From positions 21,321,045-21,385,044 of the forward strand of contig NC_052399.1 of assembly GCF_009389715.1 (NCBI RefSeq): a DNA stretch of 64,000 nucleotides, written 5' to 3'. The position numbers and the translations under genes are program-made. Positions within the stretch are counted from its first letter, which is position 1; every line of letters starts with the position of its first letter. Below the pieces are notes generated by a model. The model worked only from the letters and a program-made list of their open reading frames with translations, was not told the origin of the DNA and made no database searches. Of this stretch, positions 1-11,691 are shown piece after piece. Origin of the DNA: Phoenix dactylifera (taxonomy: Eukaryota > Streptophyta > Magnoliopsida > Arecales > Arecaceae).

Positions 1-278
1 CCCAAACTTTTATCTACAACTTCAGCCTGCCCATTGGTTTGGAGATGGAAGGCACTAGAAAATCAAAGCTTAGCGCCTATCTTGGCCCACGGTGTCTTCC
101 AAAAGTGGTTGGTGAACTTGACATCACGATCGAACAATATCATCTTTGGAAACCATGCAAAATGAGCTACCTCTTTGAAGAAAAAAAATTTTCAACATGG
201 AAAGCATCAGTAGCCTTGCTCTTGGAATTTCTTTGGCAGTATCTAATTTTCTTGGCAATTGCATTCCTTATTTTGCAG

Positions 279-1423
279 GCAGTTGAAGAATCTTTGAAGA
301 GCGTGAACCTATTCCATGGTGGTATTGGTGATAAGCCAGCTGGAACATATAGTGGTGGCATGAAGAGGCGGCTTAGCATTGCTATTTCATTGATTGGTGA
401 TCCTAAAGTATGTATTTTTTGGCATAAGCATTCATGTGCTATCAAATTTTATCAGCTTATAACGAATGGCCCACTGATAATATGCCCCTGGAATTCTTGT
501 TAGGTCGTCTATATGGATGAGCCAGGTAGTGGGTTAGATCCAGCATCAAGAAAAATCTTATGGGATGCTGTAAAACGTGCAAAGCAGGATCGGGCTATTA
601 TTCTTACTAGTACAAATTGTGTTACCTTAGTTCTGAATTTAATTTTTCACCTCATCACATGCCCTTTTTTTTGGTCAGGAGAGAGTGAAGTTTGTTAGTC
701 TGTACAATTGTTTTACAATAATTGGAAAAATACATTGAATTTATTGGCTGATACAATGATAAAATATGTATTTAGTGCTCTCTCTGTGTGCTTGATTTCA
801 TTGGTTAAGCTGTCTACTTGTCTGTTGCAGCACATTCAATGGAAGAAGCAGAGGCCTTATGTGACCGGATGGGAATTTTCGTAGATGGAAGTCTGCAGTG
901 CATAGGGAGTGCAAAAGAGGTTAGTGGCAATCTTGATATCTTGACAATTTGAAGATACTCTAAGTTCAGAAGTTTCCTTTTGGCGTGTGGCTAGTATTTG
1001 AATAATGAATATCCGATAAGAAATTTATGATAACTTGATCATACGTAGATCTAACAATTGATTTAAGAATAATAATAATAAAAAAGATGCATGGATTGCT
1101 TACAAAAATGATGTTTTTGACAGCTGAAAGCAAGATTTGGAGGATCTTATGTCTTGACGATAACAACATCATCAAGCGAAGAGGAAGAGATAGAACGTTT
1201 AGTTCTGCAACTCTCACCTAGAGCTAACAAGATATATCATCTGTCAGGAACCCAAAAGTTTGAATTGCCAAGGCAGGATGTCAGAATTGCCGATGTTTTT
1301 CAAGTAGTGAAGGAAGCAAAGAAAAAGTTTCCTGTATTTGCATGGGGATTGGCTGACACCACCCTGGAGTATGTCTTCATTAAAGTTGCTAAGGGAGCAC
1401 AGGCATTTAACGAGCTTTCCTGA
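279..1423 (+). CDS. ABC transporter A family, C-terminal part (5' end outside window)
   Basis: Four exons (279-407, 504-609, 831-919, 1124-1423) join in phase and encode the last 207 residues of a half-size ABCA transporter, a membrane ATPase thought to move lipids or other hydrophobic substrates. Seen directly: the ABC signature [10 protein letters not shown] in the first exon, Walker B and D-loop VVYMDEPGSGLDP at the start of the second, and the H-loop TTHSMEEAE split across the second intron (phase 1). The last exon carries the usual ABCA C-terminal domain ending in NELS and a stop. Exon lengths 129/106/89/300 equal those of the complete ABCA gene downstream, so the two are tandem paralogues. 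Walker A and the membrane domain would lie to the left of the window; bases 1-278 look like intron. The D-loop reads PGSG where the paralogue has PSTG. A candidate AATAAA signal lies at 1552. The gene is intact as far as visible. Confidence 0.95.
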
Positions 1424-2285
1424 TCGAAGAACAACAACTCATTTAAGACATTTTGATCTTATCTTTATCGTTTTCCTGGTCATGGATAGCTTCTTTCTGA
1501 TAATCTCTTGGAGAATCTAATATGCTAGTCCAAGAGAAGACATGTTAATTTAATAAAAAAAAGCCAAGGTTAACTTAGGCTCCGTTTGGCAGAGTTTTTG
1601 GTAGACCAGAAAATACTTTCTGATTCTCCAAAAGTACTATTGGATGGAATAAGGATGTTTATAGCTTTGCAAAAAAGCTAAAACAGCTTTTTAGAAAAAA
1701 ACTCCAAAATAGAGATTATTCAGAAAAACACTTTTAGCATACGTTGGAAAGCTGTTTTAATTTATAAATTTTTTTGGACCAAAATAACTAAAAAATATAA
1801 TATTTTATATCTTTATTATTATATTATACTATAAATATAATATTATATCATAATATATTGATATGTTATGTTTATAATATCAAACTATATTATATTATTA
1901 TGCTATACTATATAATAATATTATTATATTATATTATAGTAATATTATACTATATTATATATTTATGTATTAATATATATTAAATTTTATTATTCTCTGA
2001 TGCAATATTTTTTATATTCATTTTGTCATACCAAAAATACTTTCACAGTTTATTTATCGAACGCATATTAAAGTTCCACGCCACTTTAAAAATATAGTTA
2101 CCAAACAGTAAATAATTTTTTATAAATATTTTACTTTAAAAAATTTTATTTTTGAAAACTCGACCGCCAACAGCTCTCTCAAATAGAGCTCGGAGGCTGA
2201 GCTTTAAATTTATACATTTAATCCTTGTCTCTTACATAAATGAGGATGAGGCGTATCTGAATCTGAAAGGGAATTTTACGGTTTA
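1424..2285. repeat. AT-rich intergenic stretch, probable degraded transposon
   Basis: No gene is seen between the ABCA stop and the reductase promoter. From about 1578 it begins with GGCTCCGTTTGGCAGAG, a sequence style common at the ends of non-autonomous plant DNA transposons. About 1780-2000 is almost pure A and T. A related CAAACAG-type sequence near 2101-2108 could belong to the other end. I could not define clean terminal repeats or a target duplication, so the transposon label is an inference. Confidence 0.35.
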
Positions 2286-2291
2286 ACACAT

Positions 2292-2350
2292 CACGTGGAA
2301 CGATATATATATATATCCTTAGATTTCTCTATCACGTGCACACGCACGTG
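2292..2350 (+). promoter_or_regulatory. TATA element with three CACGTG (G-box) motifs
   Basis: CACGTG occurs at 2292-2297, 2333-2338 and 2345-2350, and an ATATAT run at about 2303-2316 can serve as a TATA box. The reductase start codon follows at 2403, giving a short leader if transcription begins about 30 bases after the TATA run. G-boxes are bound by bZIP and bHLH factors (ABA, light and stress responses). Two of the three would lie at or downstream of the start site, which is unusual. The motifs are seen; their function is inferred. Confidence 0.55.
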
Positions 2351-2402
2351 TTTGGATAGGTTCTTTTGGGGCTTCCGAGACGGCTAGGATCCGGGATTAG
2401 AG

Positions 2403-4935
2403 ATGTTGCGCGTACCGGAGGTGGCCCTGAGCTCCGGCGGCTCCCGGCCCATCCCCATGGTGGGCATGGGCACCGCGGGGCGCCCCGTCGTGCCGGAGAA
2501 CGTAACGCTCGCCGTCCTCCAAGCCATCGAGCTTGGCTACCGCCACTTCGATACCTCTTCCCTCTACCAAACGGAGCGGCCCCTCGGCGAGGCCATTGCC
2601 GGAGCCTTGCGGCGGGGCCTCGTCAAGTCCCGGAGCGAGCTCTTCGTCACCTCCAAGCTATGGTGCAGCGATTCCCACCGTGACCTCGTCCTCCCGGCCC
2701 TCCACAGGAGCCTCCGGTACTCATTGGAAAGAAAACACCCTCTTCTACTCTTCTCTCTCCTCCCGAGGAACGCACTCTTTTTTCTTTCGTTTTTGAGAAG
2801 GACGTCAATTTTAGCAATTTCGAACTCTCCAAATATCAATATATTTCCAGAATTATTTTTTTCTTAGGAATATTTCCAGAATTATGGGAAGCAACATAGA
2901 AGCTGATCAAATAAGGTATCTGTGTAATTGTATATGTAGCGTTCTTTTTCATAAGCATAATTCGATAAGATCAACATATATTTTAAAGCAACCTTGAAGT
3001 AATGTTATGAAACTATGGTGAAAATTATACAGAATGGTCATCGATTCTCTTCACTCGATTTTCCGGTTGTAGTGGCGTTTCATTTGAGTTTGATATGATA
3101 AATTCTCGCATAAAACCGAAGAAAAACAAAATATGTACAACCTCTTTGATTTATTAAGAAGCAAACGAGATAAGATTTGATTATTTTCACCAGAAGACTC
3201 CACAAGCAAAAAAAAAAAAGAGTAAAAAGAGAAACAAACTAAGGAAACCATCCAAATCAAGAGAACATCGGAGGGCTATGAGTATTGAAGTGAAAAATCC
3301 AAATTGTTGCCTGCTCCTTAAATTGCTATTTCATTCATTATATAACTTTATTGCAAATAATGGTGGGAGTGCTACCAATCATTTTGTTGAGGTGATGGAA
3401 TATTTATCCAGTAAAACAGTTGGGGAAACACCTTTCAAAGTTCAGATGAACCTTTCTTTCTGACAAAAGATGAGTGCAACCACCATGCTGTAAGCCTGTT
3501 TTGCTATTTCTTCTTGTACATGTGTATTCCCTTGACATTGTTGTTTGTGGTGCAGAAATCTCCAGTTGGATTACCTTGATCTCTATCTAATTCATTGGCC
3601 TATGAGCTTAAAGCCTGGGGCTTGCAGTTTTCCCATAAATAAGGAAGACATTCTTCCCTTGGACTTGATGTCTGTTTGGCAAGCCATGGAGGAGTGCCAA
3701 AAGCTTGGCTTGGCAAAGTCAATTGGTGTCAGCAATTTCTCACGAAAGAAATTAGAAGAGTTGCTCGCATTTGCAAAAATGCCTCCAGCTGTCAACCAGG
3801 TTTCTTGGTTGTTATTTTATGGTGTTTGAGATTTTTTTTTTTTTGTGTGTGTGTGTAGAAGATGTAAAATATAATTAATTTTGTAGGTTGAGATGAATCC
3901 GCTTTGGCAGCAGAAGAAATTGAGGGAGTTCTGCAAGGAGAAGGGCATACATATAACTGCTTGCTCTCCCATAGGAGGCCAAGATAGACCAGGGAGCAGG
4001 AATCTGGTGATGGAGTCTAAAGTTCTCCAAGAGATTGCTAAGACTAGGGGAAAGACTGTGCCTCAGGTAGCAATCAAATCCTCATCTTCCTTAGCTTTGA
4101 CTTGCAGCTTATGAATTACCATTCTTCAGACTCAAATCAACTCATTGGCTTTGACAACCTTTTCTTATAATTTGGAAAAAAAAAACTGCTGTAATTTCTT
4201 GAGATGTTCTGTTTTAGACATGCATGGTAGTGAGCCTCAAATTTTGCTTCCTAGAAGTCATCTATTTTCAGCAGCCCAGCCTATATGTCATATTGCATAC
4301 TATATCAAATATTTCTCAATTTCAAGCCTTTTCCCATAAAATATGGCCTCCATATAGAGCAAAACCAAGTTGAGAAGGCTAATTTAGGCTAGAGGGGGTG
4401 TACCAGGAGACATGTACAACTATATTTACTAGGCGGATAGGGAGATTTATCTTATCTGTTAGTATTTAAGATCGAGCAATCAAGAAGCTATCCTTCCAAA
4501 TCCCCCTCGACTTGCAAAGAGTCTAATGAGGTGATAAAATGATGACTTTTGATATAGCATGCCATGTTTCTCTTTTATATATGGGGAGTCATGTTCATCT
4601 TAAAAACACAAATAAGCCAAGGAGCTAAGTGAAACACTTCCACAAACTTCAAGTTGATTTTTTTGATCGTTCTGTACTCTAGCTTGATTTAGATCTCTCT
4701 TCAGGTTTCCTTGAGATGGGTATATGAACAAGGGGCGAGCTTGGCAGTGAAAAGCTTTAACAAGGAAAGGCTCGCGGAGAATATCAGCATTTTTGATTGG
4801 GAATTAAGTGATGAAGAACATCAGGAAATTAGTCAAATTTCGCAATGTAAGAAGTATTCAGTGCAGACTTTACTCTCCCATGATGGGTCTGGTAAGCTGC
4901 TTGGCCTTTCAGATTTTGACGTCCTTGACGAGTAA
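2403..4935 (+). CDS. NADPH-dependent aldo-keto reductase (AKR4-type)
   Basis: Four exons (2403-2716, 3556-3799, 3887-4066, 4705-4935) join in phase to 322 residues, the normal length for the family, whose members reduce carbonyl groups with NADPH in the cytosol. The catalytic tetrad is complete: Asp50 and Tyr55 in [11 protein letters not shown], Lys85 in TSKLW and His118 in LIHWP. The late cofactor-binding segment ([12 protein letters not shown]) is also present. The N-terminal [12 protein letters not shown] and the sequence around the active site most resemble plant deoxymugineic acid synthase, codeinone reductase and 6'-deoxychalcone synthase relatives; the exact substrate cannot be told from sequence. 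The start is the first ATG in frame and matches the family N-terminus. Exon 1 is strongly GC-rich while exons 2-4 are AT-rich. AATAAA overlaps the stop codon (934-939 within the 4 kb block). It sits between two ABCA paralogues on the same strand, with no obvious functional link. Confidence 0.95.
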
Positions 4936-5215
4936 TAAACCGAATGTATTGTATGATTCGAGAAAAATTATCGTTACGTCCGAAAAAAGATAAATTATTC
5001 TATCTATTAATGCTTTGTATTTTATATTTTTCTCCATGGCCGGTTATATATTTTTAGCTCTTGGTTTATACAACCCTAAATTATACTCCTTTGTCGTCTT
5101 TGTGCGGTTACTATGTGGATCAAACAAGTTCCTTGTTTTACTCACTGTTTCTTTTCCATCCTCTTCTCTTTTCTTTTTTATTGCATCAGTTATAGTTAAA
5201 AAAACCTAGTTGCAC

Positions 5216-7560
5216 AGTTGGGGCCGAAACTGAGATCATCCACAAAATGGCATTTCCTGTAATGTGCGTGCCACGCCCCAAACCCGCAACTTGGGTCAAT
5301 TGCGTGACACGGCCGTATGAGAAAATAAATCCATCTAAATAAATCCATAATAATTAAATTGGACCAATTATAAGATCTTCAAATGTTCATCTGTAACTAA
5401 CTTGTAACTTTGATGTTTGAATTTTATGCCCAATCTATTCGAAACTATGCATACTATGACTCTGATAGAAGAGAAGAAGTGGTGTGAGCTTTACAACCCA
5501 ATAAAAATTTCATACACTCGTACCAGTATAAATATAATAAATTTAAAATAAAGATTAACTATAAACTATATCAAAAATCATAAAATCTCGCACCGATGGT
5601 CCAACATAGCTCGATAAAATCTATATAAATATGCACCCATAAATATATGTCATCAAACATGTAACCCATTCCAAAAAATATATAAGACATTATGATACAG
5701 TGGTCTTATATTTTTAATCTTTTATTTTTATCCAGATTTCTGATCTATCATTATCTTTCTGTTTTAGACTATTCATGGCCATCCTTCGGCCCGTGAGGCT
5801 GTGACTAACAAACCATAATTTCACGCTTAGGCCTATTATGGCAAACCAAAATATCTGTGCTTCGGCCCGTGATGGCAAACCAATGTAACTGTGCTTCGGC
5901 CCGCAGTGGCAAACCAAACTATCCACGCTTCGACTCACAGTGGCAAACTAAGATAACTGGGCTTTGGCCCGTAATGGTAATCTGAGATAATTACACTTCG
6001 GCCCATAGTGGCAATCGGTCCGCAGTGGCAAACCAGAATATCCGTGCTTCGGCCCACGGCAGCAAACTAATGTGGGACGATTCGACCTATGATAGACAAT
6101 TCATAACATGTCTAGTCCAAATTCTTTTATTCATCAATCAAATTATTTAATTTCATCCATATCAGAAAAAAAATATAATTTTATAATATATTTTATACCC
6201 AAATTCCAAAATAATCAGCATCATTCCTAACAACCAAAACTATAATCCAAGCAGCCATAATCACCGATATTTGATATGTCTATATTTTAATGAAATATAT
6301 GTCAGAAATTATTAAACAATTATACAAAAAATAATGCAAATCTTAAAATCATCAACATATGTTACAAAAAATATGTTATCCATGAAGGTGATAGTGTATA
6401 GGACTTATTACCTCTGCCGATGACAGACTCAAACACTGGGTACCTCGATTCTCTTCTTGATCTATGAACTCGGAGGCAAAGTGGCCTACTTAATACCTTC
6501 TTGCCGAGTCGAATGTCCCACTATAAGATCAAGCCTAATCATTAAAGTGATCACAACAACCACGATCAATAATATGAAATTATGGAATGGTATTAAATTT
6601 TAACATTGCATGTCCGAACTCCCTGGTTACACAATGCCAATTGAGACCTCTGATCGTACAATACTAGCCCGACACCCCTCCTAGGGTCTACTAGTCAACC
6701 CGAGTATATTTGGACCCTCTAGTCCTAAAATATGTAGAAAGAGAAAGAGTGAGAAAGAGAGAAATATTGGAGAAAGAGTATGACAGAAAGAAAAACAAAA
6801 GCGAGAGGGAGAAGAGAGAGGAGCCATGGTTGGCCACCCCCCATGATAGCAACCTTCAACAATAGTGGCAGCGAGAACCTCGGCCATGGCCCTCGGCGGT
6901 GGTCGGTCAGACGGGAAGAAGAAAAAAGAAGAAATAGGAGAAAATAGGGCTTTTCCTTCTCGGCCAAAATCCGGCGATCACCGGCTGACATTGGGGCTCC
7001 AAAGAATTCAGAAGAAAGAGGGAAAAGGTAGCTTGAAGATGAGAGGTCTTTACCTATTTCTCGGCGATGTTCGACTGTGGCGACAGTGTGAACGATATCG
7101 GCGTTCGGAGAGGAAAATGAAGAAAATATCGGCGGTGAGCTCAAATCGAGGTTGGATCTCTGGTGGGGGTGGGAGGAGAAATCGGGGATGGCCTTATGCA
7201 GACTTGGTCACGACCAGAATCCGGCTTAGTGTCGATTCCGTTCAACCATCTCGGAAGGGAGAAGACTCCCATCGGGAGTCCTCCTCTCTCCTTGCACACG
7301 CGCAATATTTTCTTTTTTGTCATGCTTTAAGAGTCGTGCAGGAAAAGACTTTGGGCCTATGCAAGTCTTTTGGGCCGGGCCCTTGCAGTGCCTGTGTTGT
7401 GCGGGCATCCGTATGTCTGTGTACAAGCTACCTAGCAAATGCAGATGAATTTTCAGCTTTTGTGTTCTTTTATGCAAGTTTTCTCCTTGGTTGTATAGCG
7501 GTGCACTGTCATGCCTCGTGAAGTAGTTGGAATGGAATATGTGTCGTGACATTAGAATTA
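5216..7560. other. Transposon-derived non-coding region
   Basis: No recognisable gene. It opens with a GTGCGTGCCACGCCCC block and closes near 7543 with GTGTCGTGACA. It contains a 34-bp minisatellite, and from about 6720 to 7300 a purine-rich then GC-rich stretch. That stretch has long open frames on both strands (for example 218 codons at 6865-7521) with very low-complexity predicted proteins. This is typical of the non-coding interior of non-autonomous retroelements. I saw no reverse transcriptase, integrase or clear LTR pair. Confidence 0.35.
5784..6095. repeat. 34-bp minisatellite, about nine degenerate copies
   Basis: CTTCGGCCC-type anchors fall at 5860, 5894, 5928, 5962 and 5996, each exactly 34 bases apart, followed by one at 6047 (51 bases, one and a half units). 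The unit contains CTTCGGCCCG followed by TGGCAAACCA. Copies vary by several substitutions, so the array is old. Confidence 0.85.
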
Positions 7561-7750
7561 GAAACCAGAGCTCACAATATATCCCATCGCTTCCACAAAT
7601 GCACATTGATTTTATCCCTGAAACCAAGTCCAAAGAATGTTATGCCCAAGTTAGAACATATGCACATTGATGTGATATCTTAAGAAGCATGTGGAACCAT
7701 ATTACGTCGGATTGTACATAACAACAGTACTTCCAAAGCAGCATTAGAAC

Positions 7751-7981
7751 CAGGAGCGGCCTAATGCATTTGGGGGCCTAAGGCGAACTCACTAAGAGCG
7801 CATTTTTTCTTTCTGGTTGGTCTTTGAGGCCTTCCCTGCAGTGGGCCGGCTTAAGACGAATTCACAAAGGAGGACCTTTTTTTCTTTCTGTTTTATCTTT
7901 GAAGCCTTCTCTACGGTGGGCCTTCTTTAGGCCGGAGCCTTAGGCGACCGCCTCAGTCACCTAAGGATTGGGCCGGTCCTG
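7751..7981. mobile_element. Non-autonomous hAT-type MITE (231 bp)
   Basis: Terminal inverted repeats CAGGAGCGGCCTAAT (left) and CAGGACCGGCCCAAT (right, read inverted) match at 13 of 15 positions. The element is flanked by a perfect 8-bp duplication, ATTAGAAC, at 7743-7750 and 7982-7989; 8 bp is the hallmark of hAT insertion. The interior contains a degenerate internal duplication (GAACTCAC near 7784, GAATTCAC near 7858). Near the right end is a subterminal hairpin CTTAGGCGAC/GTCACCTAAG with one mismatch. It has no coding capacity. Confidence 0.9.
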
Positions 7982-7989
7982 ATTAGAAC

Positions 7990-10275
7990 TTGCATAAAAT
8001 TTTTCTTTTTTCTTGAACAAATAATTTATGATATTATTGTTTATTGCTGTAGTGCTATTATGATAAAAAAAAATTCTAAAAAAAAATTATTTATCGAAAG
8101 AGCTCTCATTCTGTTGGACATTTTCAATCCATGCTGTAGGGTTCGAACCCAACAGAATGCAAGCCACATAATACGCTGAAACCACAATTGGAATTGATGA
8201 AACTTCCAAGAATGCGTAAGTTTAAAGATTAAGTTATTTAAATCTATCTCATGCCACTGATTGTCCAGCCAAATAGACTGCTCCACCCACAGGTGGCCCT
8301 GTTCAAGGACTCGCATTACTACGAAATAATATTCATTTATGCATCCTGATAATCCTATCCTTGAAAGCAAGAGAGAATCTTATCATATTGGAACGTCGAC
8401 AGTATTATCTAACAATATTCTGAGGAAGGATTCAATGACTTGGTGATATAAATAATGACGTGCTGAGATGCTTGCCCATCCTTGACTACATCTGGTGGTG
8501 CATCTGAAGGCAGGATGGGTAGCATCAACCATGGAAGAAATCTTTGTGTTTTTTTTTTTTTGTTAAGCCGGATGATTCATACAGTTCTAGTACAGGCACA
8601 TCCAAAAAAGTCAAAAAATAATAAATCTTGGAGCGCTCTAAACAGTTCCTTCTTTTCGACTCAGAGGGCATCTCTAGAGTAATTGGCCATGCACGTACGA
8701 GGCTACTCAGTTCGTGGTCCCATTAGCCTCTCTGTAAATGTGTTTAGCTTGGAACGCCACGTCGTCGCTAATAGTGGATGTGTTCTTGAGTGGTGGACTA
8801 TGCTATGGCCTAAATGACTCACTAAAAATAAAAAATTTGTTGGAGACTTTTGCTTTCCTAAACTATGAGAGTTAAGGCCTAAGCCCTATGCAAAGGTCCA
8901 AGTCAATGATAATAGAAAAATTGCCTACTCTCTAGAAAACTTTTGACTTGCTTTAAACCATCCAAAAGCATAAGCACCCACCTAATCAAACTAAAATATT
9001 CCGCATTCTCAATGTAACTCCCCTGAGATAGCAAGTAACAAAAGCTTAAAAAAAAGGTCCGGAGATTATTTATTAGATTTCAACCTTCATCTCCATCTCT
9101 ATCTCTCCTTATAGCCAATCTATCAACTTCATCTAGCATCAAACCGTGTCTGCGAATTTGTTTCTTGCTTTTTTACCAAAAATTCAGTCCTTATATTTGT
9201 GATTACACCAAAGGCTGCATGGTATAAGCATGTTAAGTAAAGTTTATTGAAATTTTTGAAGCAGCTGGTAAATGAGAAAGTGGCCAGCCAAATCCATGGA
9301 GTTAGAACTTAACAAAATATTCGAGGTACTGTGGTTCACTAATATCTCTGTCTCAAACAAAACTACAATGCAAAACGGCTAATCAAATTCTCATTGCAGC
9401 AAATTTAGTAAAACAAGTGATTTTTTTTTTCCTTTAAATAATTCTTTTTCATATATTCCCCCATTTTTCTCCCTTATTTTTTGGTCTTGTTTCTGCTCTT
9501 CCTGGGATGTTAGAATGAAAAACTCTCCATATGCTTCTAAGAAGGTCAATTTGTCATCTATATATCATGTCTTAATTTTGATCTTCGCATTGTCTGTAGC
9601 ATAAATACTTGGAGATTGCATCAGAAACACATTAGAATTCTCTTCTTGTTCTCTTATAATATCATTGATTGCTGTGTTGAAAAACATTAGATGTTGATTC
9701 TTACTAAAGTAAATGATATTGCGCACATTATTAGTTTTATCAACTCATGAATTTAATCAAGCATATAGTGTTAATTTGAACCTTCCTAATTTACATAATC
9801 CAATTTCTGGTACACATCTTTGTGATGACCTTGACGTTCAAAAATTCATAAAAATGGTGTTTATATATTTCATCATGTAACTGATCATCCAGACAAAGAC
9901 ACTCAAAAACCAGATATACATCTCCATAGTCTTCAGAAGCTGGAGAATCCCCTTGTATTTTCTAAGTCACGTAGAATTGAAAGGAAGATGCTAGTTTTCA
10001 ATCAACTAAGACTGCTCCACTTAACGAAACAATACTTACTTCCAGCCTCCACCCGTTTTCATATTCCTAAGGCAGGTCATTGCTCTCGTAGTTTTTGAAC
10101 GGAGTAGAAAATGTAGCTAATTGTTAAACTAAGCGTTAGCCCGTTGGTTTTCCTTTTTTCTCTGACCATTTTTCCTAGCTTTCCAAGGTTCAAACTTGTA
10201 CTATATAATGGCCTACCATTACTTTTTATTCTCTCTTTTATTTAATCATATTTTATTTGCTATAAAATTATCAGA
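7990..10275. other. Intergenic, no gene seen
   Basis: AT-rich sequence without coding exons or RNA genes that I can recognise. A short inverted repeat CATTCTGTTGG/CCAACAGAATG lies at 8107-8117 and 8149-8159, its loop containing a tRNA T-arm-like GGTTCGAACCC. Nothing else stands out. Confidence 0.5.
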
Positions 10276-10304
10276 CACTACCGGAAGCAACAGTAATCTC
10301 GACT

Positions 10305-11691
10305 CAGGGGCGGCCCAATGCATTTGGGGGCCTTAGGCGAATTCACTTAGAGAGGCCTTTTAAATAATAATAATAATAATAATAATAATAATTATTATTA
10401 TTATTATTATTTTTTAATAAGTATAAAATACTTTAAAAATTTATTTAAAAATAATCCGTCTAGCTTTTTTAGATACAAAATTACTAATCAAACTTTTGTA
10501 CTTAAGATTAAGCTCATCAAGAAAGAGAATTTCATAAAGAAAACCAACTAAAAGATTAAGCTATCATAGGTGACATTTGCACCAAATATAGCCAATAATT
10601 CAGGTACCATACTATAGATGACATTTACTGACTGGAAATTCATAAATTTAGTTGCGGGTAGACTAATATGCACAAAGACACAAGAATTAAGCATTCCAAC
10701 TAGACCCAACGTGAGACCAAACCATAAGGTCCATGACTCATCTCCAACAGACTGTTCCCAACTATCACTCCAAACCAGAGATGACAAATTAATCTAGGGA
10801 TAAAGGCCAATCACAAGTCAAAAATTCAGAAGAAGTGGAGGGACAGGGCCTTAGGGCTTTGAGGGAATTGGCCCAACTGGGGAAGAACCGAAGAAGGCCT
10901 CTGGTCCAAAACCAGAAGGAGAAGGGGGCGGGCCTTAGGGCTTACCAGCTGTCTCCTGTGGCTGTGGTCCGATCGACCGGGAGGCGGGAGCCGGGAGGTG
11001 GCCGCCGTCAAGGTTTAGAACCGGAACTTCAGAACCAGAAGCCAGAAGGATTAGAGCAGAGGAGTCGAGGAGAGGAGGACTTGATCTATTAATCAATCGG
11101 CTTCTCTTCAAAGTCCGAAGGCGAAGGATCGAAGGGTGGAATGGTAGATTCGATCGCCCGTCGCCGCCGCTTGGGATGAGAAGTCGAGAAGGAAGTTGGA
11201 GTCTCGGACTCGAAGAGAAGGCTGAGAAGCCGTTAGCCTTCGAGCCGAGAAGGGAAGGGCCGAACTCCGAAAGGGGTTTGCCAGTTTGGGGAGTGGGGAC
11301 TGGGGGGAGGGAACTCGAGAAGAAGCCGAGAAGGGTTCGGCAAAAAAAAAAAAAAGCCCTGGCAGTGGCCGAGAAGGGGGATAGAAGGGGGGAAGACTTG
11401 TCCATTGACCGCTGCTTGTCACTGACCATCTCCCTCACCTGTAGCCAAGTTGTCAGTTGTCGTAACCATCTCCCTCACCTGTAGCCTGTAGGCCGTAACC
11501 TGTAGCGTGTCGGAAAGGGCGGAAGGCACTGCAAAGGCGTAGCCAGGCCTCATCGTCGCCGCCTACTGCCTACGGATGTGAAAACTGCGGTGCAGTGGTG
11601 AGATGAGCACTGGGCAACGACGTAGCGGGGCCTTCTTCGAGCCGGGGGCCTTAGGCGACCGCCTCAGTCGCCTAAGGCTCGAGCCGGCTCT
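10305..11691. mobile_element. Long non-autonomous relative of the 7751 hAT MITE (about 1.39 kb)
   Basis: The left end CAGGGGCGGCCCAAT, followed by GCATTTGGGGGCCT, is nearly identical to the left end of the 231-bp MITE. The right end repeats its CCTTAGGCGACCGCCTCAG segment. Flanks TCTCGACT (10297-10304) and TCTCAACT (11692-11699) are an 8-bp duplication with one G/A difference. A perfect subterminal hairpin CTTAGGCGAC-7 nt-GTCGCCTAAG lies at 11650-11676. The interior holds an AAT/ATT microsatellite and a GC-rich block (about 10820-11640) with open frames on both strands but no transposase motif I recognise. Confidence 0.75.
10363..10410. repeat. (AAT)n/(ATT)n inverted microsatellite
   Basis: A run of AAT units turns directly into a run of ATT units, so it can fold into a perfect hairpin. 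It lies just inside the left end of the long hAT-like element. Confidence 0.9.

Noticed and set aside
1..278. Open reading at the left edge as an extra ABCA exon
   Set aside because: It does not match the exon that precedes this position in the paralogue, and the TTTTGCAG acceptor at 271-278 marks the exon start.
6865..7521. 218-codon open frame in the 5-7.5 kb repeat region
   Set aside because: Low-complexity, Lys/Arg- and Gly-rich predicted protein without a domain, overlapped by other long frames on the opposite strand. It looks like GC-rich transposon interior.
10935..11438. 167-codon minus-strand frame
   Set aside because: Lies inside the long hAT-like element, has a Ser/Pro/Leu-rich composition, and is mirrored by open frames on the plus strand. 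No domain seen.
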